DNA of 7,546 nt. Source: Bacillota bacterium (GTDB lineage: Bacteria > Bacillota > Clostridia > Oscillospirales > Oscillospiraceae). The stretch lies in NCBI GenBank assembly GCA_009781925.1, contig WQUU01000049.1, positions 1-7,546 on the forward strand, given 5' to 3'. Positions 5,298-7,546 of this stretch are shown here, in pieces. A program made the position numbers and the translations under genes. The notes under the pieces are model-generated. The model did not search any database, was not told where the DNA came from, and saw nothing but the letters and a program-made list of their open reading frames with translations. How positions within the stretch are numbered: position 1 is the stretch's first letter; each line of letters opens with the position of its first letter.

Positions 5298-5384
5298 ATG
5301 GATCATCTTGGCACTCATCCTGTCGCAGAAGCAACCGAATATGAGAAAAACCAAAACAGCCAAGGATTTGATAGAGCGATATGA
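5298..5384 (+). CDS. 28-aa leader ORF, stop overlaps the GH13 start (ATGA)
   Basis: ATG 5298 stands 7 nt after a perfect GGAGG (5286-5290). The ORF encodes 28 residues, MDHLGTHPVAEATEYEKNQN and eight more, ending at TGA 5382-5384, which overlaps ATG 5381 of the GH13 gene as ATGA. The GH13 gene has no good ribosome binding site of its own, so translation of this ORF may deliver ribosomes to it. The peptide is hydrophilic and matches nothing I know. It could instead be the remnant of a gene that once followed the XRE regulator. The strong start signal supports translation; the product's function is unknown. Confidence 0.5.
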   Translation: MDHLGTHPVAEATEYEKNQNSQGFDRAI

Positions 5385-7255
5385 CCACCATCACCCACAA
5401 CCCAACCCTTTACACCCACCGCTGCCCGCTCGGCGCGGCAAAATGCGGGGAGACGGTGCGCCTCTCCCTCGAAGCCCCGGAGGGGACTTCTGGAGACCTA
5501 GTGCTCTACACCACGGGGCAGACGGATCGATTCCCCCTCTTCCGGGAGGGGAAGCTTTTGAGCGCCTACTTCGCCGCCCCCGACATCCCCCATGTCTACT
5601 ACTACCATTTTCTTCTCCACACGCGGGAGGGGGATCTCTTCTGCGGCGCGGCGGAGAGCGGCCTTTCGAGCAAGTGCTTCTCCGCCTGGCCGTCCGGGTT
5701 TCAGCTGACGGTTTACGCCGCGGATTTTGAGGTTCCGGCCTGGTTTCAGAGCGGCGTGATGTATCAGATTTTCCCTGACCGCTTTGCCCGGTCGGAGGAC
5801 GACACGGCCAAGTGGGGCGTTGACGCCCATCGCGCTCTGGGCCGGAACATCGCGGTGCACGAGAGCTGGGACGAGCCCGTCAAGTGGCGGGGAAAGGACG
5901 GCAAGGCCTACGCGCCGGACGACTACTACTGCGGCACCCTGGAGGGGATCCGGCAAAAACTGCCCTACATGAATTCCCTGGGGATCACGGTGCTCTATTT
6001 AAATCCCATCTTCGAGGCGGACTCCAACCACCGCTACAACACAGCGGACTACCTGAAAATTGATCCGATTCTGGGCGACCTCGCGGAATTTGACAGCCTC
6101 TGTTCCGAGGCCAGGGAATACGGCGTCCGCGTCATGCTGGACGGTGTGTTTTCCCACACGGGCTCGGACAGCGTCTATTTCAATAAGGAGCGGCGCTATA
6201 CGGGGCCGGGGGCCTATCAGGGGGAAGACTCCTCCTACTATCCCTGGTACGACTTCCAAAACTTCCCCGACAAATACCGCTGTTGGTGGGGGTTTCCGAC
6301 GCTGCCGGAGGTAAAAGAGGAGAACCCGGACTGGCAGGCCTTCATCTACGGCGGGGAGGACAGCGTTGTCCGGCGCTGGCTGAGGCTCGGCGCCTCCGCC
6401 TGGCGGCTGGACGTGGCCGACGAGCTCCCGGATGACTGCCTGCGCGGTATTTACGCCAGCGCGAAGGCCGAAGACCCTGACAGCGTCGTCCTGGGCGAGG
6501 TCTGGGACGACCCCACCACAAAAGTCAGCTACGGCAAGCTCCGGGAGTACGCCCTGGGCGGCGCGCTGGATTCGGTGATGAACTACCCCCTGCGTACGGC
6601 GATCCTGGATTTCGCCTGCGCCCGCAGTGACGCCTTTGCCCTCGCGGACTTTCTCCTCAAGCAGAAGATTCATTACCCTCAGCCCATGTACAGGGCGCTC
6701 ATGAACCTGCTCTCCTCCCACGATGTACCCAGGGTACGCACAGCCCTGGGCGCCGACGTGGAGAACCTAAACGGCGACCGGGCCGCCCAGTCGGGTTTAC
6801 GCCTGACTGCAGAAGAGGACGCGCGGGCTGCTCAGCTGCAGGCGGTCTGCGCCGCGCTGCTCTATGCCCTGCCGGGCATCCCCTGCCTCTACTATGGGGA
6901 TGAGCTGGGGATGCAGGGGGCCTTTGACCCCTTCAACCGCGCCCCCTTTGCCCCGGACGGCGTGGACTTGACGGGTGTCTATGTAAAATTGGGGGAAAAC
7001 CGCAGCACGCTGGAGCCTCTGAAGACCGGCGACGCCGGTTTCTTTGCCCCGGACGGGGATACGCTGTGCATCCTGCGCGTCCGCGGCGGAGAGGCGGTGC
7101 TGACCGTCGGCAGCCGGGTTTTTTCTGGCGCGCGGGAGATTGCGCTGAAGCTGGACGCGTTTCAGGGTCTGACGCAGGAGGGCGCGGCAGCGGTGCGGGG
7201 GCGAAGCGTCACGGTTGCGCTGCCGGCAGCGGGCTGGATACAGGGGAAAGTGTAG
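5381..7255 (+). CDS. GH13 alpha-amylase family protein (neopullulanase/cyclomaltodextrinase-like)
   Basis: A 624-residue cytoplasmic protein with no signal peptide. The frame has a TAG at 5372-5374, so ATG 5381 is the first possible ATG start; it overlaps the leader ORF as ATGA. Residues about 10-105 form an N-terminal beta-sandwich domain of the kind seen in neopullulanase-like enzymes. The barrel begins at VMYQIFPDRFARS (126-138) and carries DGVFSHTGSDS (254-264), the nucleophile Asp344 in AWRLDVADELPD, the acid/base Glu373 in LGEVWDD and Asp448 in LLSSHDVPR. A short beta domain closes the chain after DPFNRAPF. The enzyme is expected to hydrolyse alpha-1,4 (perhaps also alpha-1,6) bonds in maltodextrin or glycogen, complementing MalQ, GlgB and GlgA upstream; exact specificity cannot be read from sequence alone. 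Its TAG stop lies in GTAGGGAA, similar to the ends of the intergenic repeats. rpsB follows under its own promoter. Confidence 0.93.
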   Translation: MTTITHNPTLYTHRCPLGAAKCGETVRLSLEAPEGTSGDLVLYTTGQTDRFPLFREGKLLSAYFAAPDIPHVYYYHFLLHTREGDLFCGAAESGLSSKCFSAWPSGFQLTVYAADFEVPAWFQSGVMYQIFPDRFARSEDDTAKWGVDAHRALGRNIAVHESWDEPVKWRGKDGKAYAPDDYYCGTLEGIRQKLPYMNSLGITVLYLNPIFEADSNHRYNTADYLKIDPILGDLAEFDSLCSEAREYGVRVMLDGVFSHTGSDSVYFNKERRYTGPGAYQGEDSSYYPWYDFQNFPDKYRCWWGFPTLPEVKEENPDWQAFIYGGEDSVVRRWLRLGASAWRLDVADELPDDCLRGIYASAKAEDPDSVVLGEVWDDPTTKVSYGKLREYALGGALDSVMNYPLRTAILDFACARSDAFALADFLLKQKIHYPQPMYRALMNLLSSHDVPRVRTALGADVENLNGDRAAQSGLRLTAEEDARAAQLQAVCAALLYALPGIPCLYYGDELGMQGAFDPFNRAPFAPDGVDLTGVYVKLGENRSTLEPLKTGDAGFFAPDGDTLCILRVRGGEAVLTVGSRVFSGAREIALKLDAFQGLTQEGAAAVRGRSVTVALPAAGWIQGKV

Positions 7256-7288
7256 GGAAGATTGACAAAATTTACCAAAACTTCGCCC

Positions 7289-7317
7289 TTGCAATCCCCA
7301 CCAACATCTGGTATACT
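7289..7317 (+). promoter_or_regulatory. Promoter of rpsB with extended -10
   Basis: -35 TTGCAA (7289-7294), a 17-nt spacer and -10 TATACT (7312-7317) preceded by TGG, giving the TGn extended -10. Transcription would start near 7324 and leave a leader of about 107 nt before rpsB. A TTGACA at 7262-7267 has no -10 at the right distance. Confidence 0.75.
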
Positions 7318-7347
7318 ATTTCAGCATTACGCACGGATGGGGGACGA

Positions 7348-7396
7348 CCTGCCCCGGTGGCCGATATTCGGCTTGGGCAGGGCGGCTGATCCCGCC
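7348..7396 (+). promoter_or_regulatory. rpsB: Structured 5' leader of rpsB
   Basis: The leader can fold into a long hairpin: outer stem CCTGCCC 7348-7354 with GGGCAGG 7375-7381, and inner stem GCCGA 7360-7364 with TCGGC 7368-7372. A second hairpin follows, GCGG 7382-7385 with CCGC 7392-7395. No T-run follows, so it is not a plain terminator. Ribosomal protein mRNAs, including rpsB in other bacteria, are often controlled through such leaders by the protein they encode; that role is inferred here. Confidence 0.45.
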
Positions 7397-7430
7397 GGAG
7401 GAAAAACTTTATTAGGAGGCACAAAAAAGT

Positions 7431-7546
7431 ATGGCAGTCGTATCAATGAAACAGCTCCTGGAGGCCGGCGTGCACTTCGGCCACCAGACCCGCAGATGGA
7501 ACCCCAAGATGGCGGAGTACATCTACATGGAGCGCAACGGGATCTA
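7431..7546 (+). CDS. rpsB: 30S ribosomal protein S2, N-terminal part
   Basis: ATG 7431 follows AGGAGG (7414-7419). The 38 visible residues begin MAVVSMKQLLEAGVHFGHQT and continue RRWNPKMAEYIYMERNGIY, the characteristic S2 N-terminus (MKQLLEAGVHFGHQTRRWNPKM). S2 is an essential component of the small ribosomal subunit, binding near the head-body junction. The gene runs off the right edge; in Firmicutes it is usually followed by tsf. It is preceded by its own promoter and structured leader, so it is not part of the carbohydrate genes. Confidence 0.97.
   Translation, partial: MAVVSMKQLLEAGVHFGHQTRRWNPKMAEYIYMERNGI

Noticed and set aside
5308..5730. A 140-aa + strand frame overlapping the start of the GH13 gene
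   Set aside because: It overlaps the well-supported GH13 N-terminal domain, starts at a TTG without a ribosome binding site and is low-complexity, proline- and arginine-rich.

Overview
The window is GC-rich coding DNA with Firmicutes-type expression signals: strong AGGAGG ribosome binding sites and sigma-A-like promoters. Gene content (GlgB/GlgA/MalQ glycogen genes, an intracellular GH13 enzyme, rpsB) and the style of the palindromic intergenic repeats suggest a high-GC gut clostridium, probably Oscillospiraceae or a relative. That placement is inference, not proof.

Layout. From the left edge: the C-terminal end of malQ (4-alpha-glucanotransferase), glgB (branching enzyme) and glgA (ADP-glucose glycogen synthase), all on the + strand and probably one glycogen operon. 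After a roughly 100-bp palindromic element comes an AT-richer accessory patch: a minus-strand 96-aa hypothetical gene diverging from a small XRE-family regulator, then a 600-bp inverted-repeat-bounded unit carrying one DUF559 nuclease-like gene. The window then returns to carbohydrate metabolism with a 28-aa leader ORF overlapping a 624-aa GH13 alpha-amylase/neopullulanase-like gene. It ends with a promoter, a structured leader and the first 38 codons of rpsB (ribosomal protein S2).

How it fits together. GlgA extends alpha-1,4 chains, GlgB introduces alpha-1,6 branches, and MalQ and the GH13 enzyme remodel or degrade glucans. The genes therefore cover storage and mobilisation of glycogen in the cytoplasm. 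The XRE regulator probably controls itself and the divergent gene through a repeated TGCAGAATAATTC operator, one copy of which fills the spacer of a near-consensus promoter.

Most notable. (1) Positions 4672-5271 form a compact unit: a DUF559 PD-(D/E)XK-type gene between two 78-bp, about 92% identical inverted repeats that share a 50-bp perfect core. Each arm is built of three small hairpins and has an inward-facing terminator-like structure. This resembles a REPtron or IS200-like architecture, but with a DUF559 nuclease in place of a transposase. (2) A family of short elements with ends GTAGGG...CCCTAC occupies the intergenic gaps, and its terminal TAG supplies the stop codon of malQ, of glgA and of the convergent minus-strand gene. 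The GH13 gene may be a fourth case.
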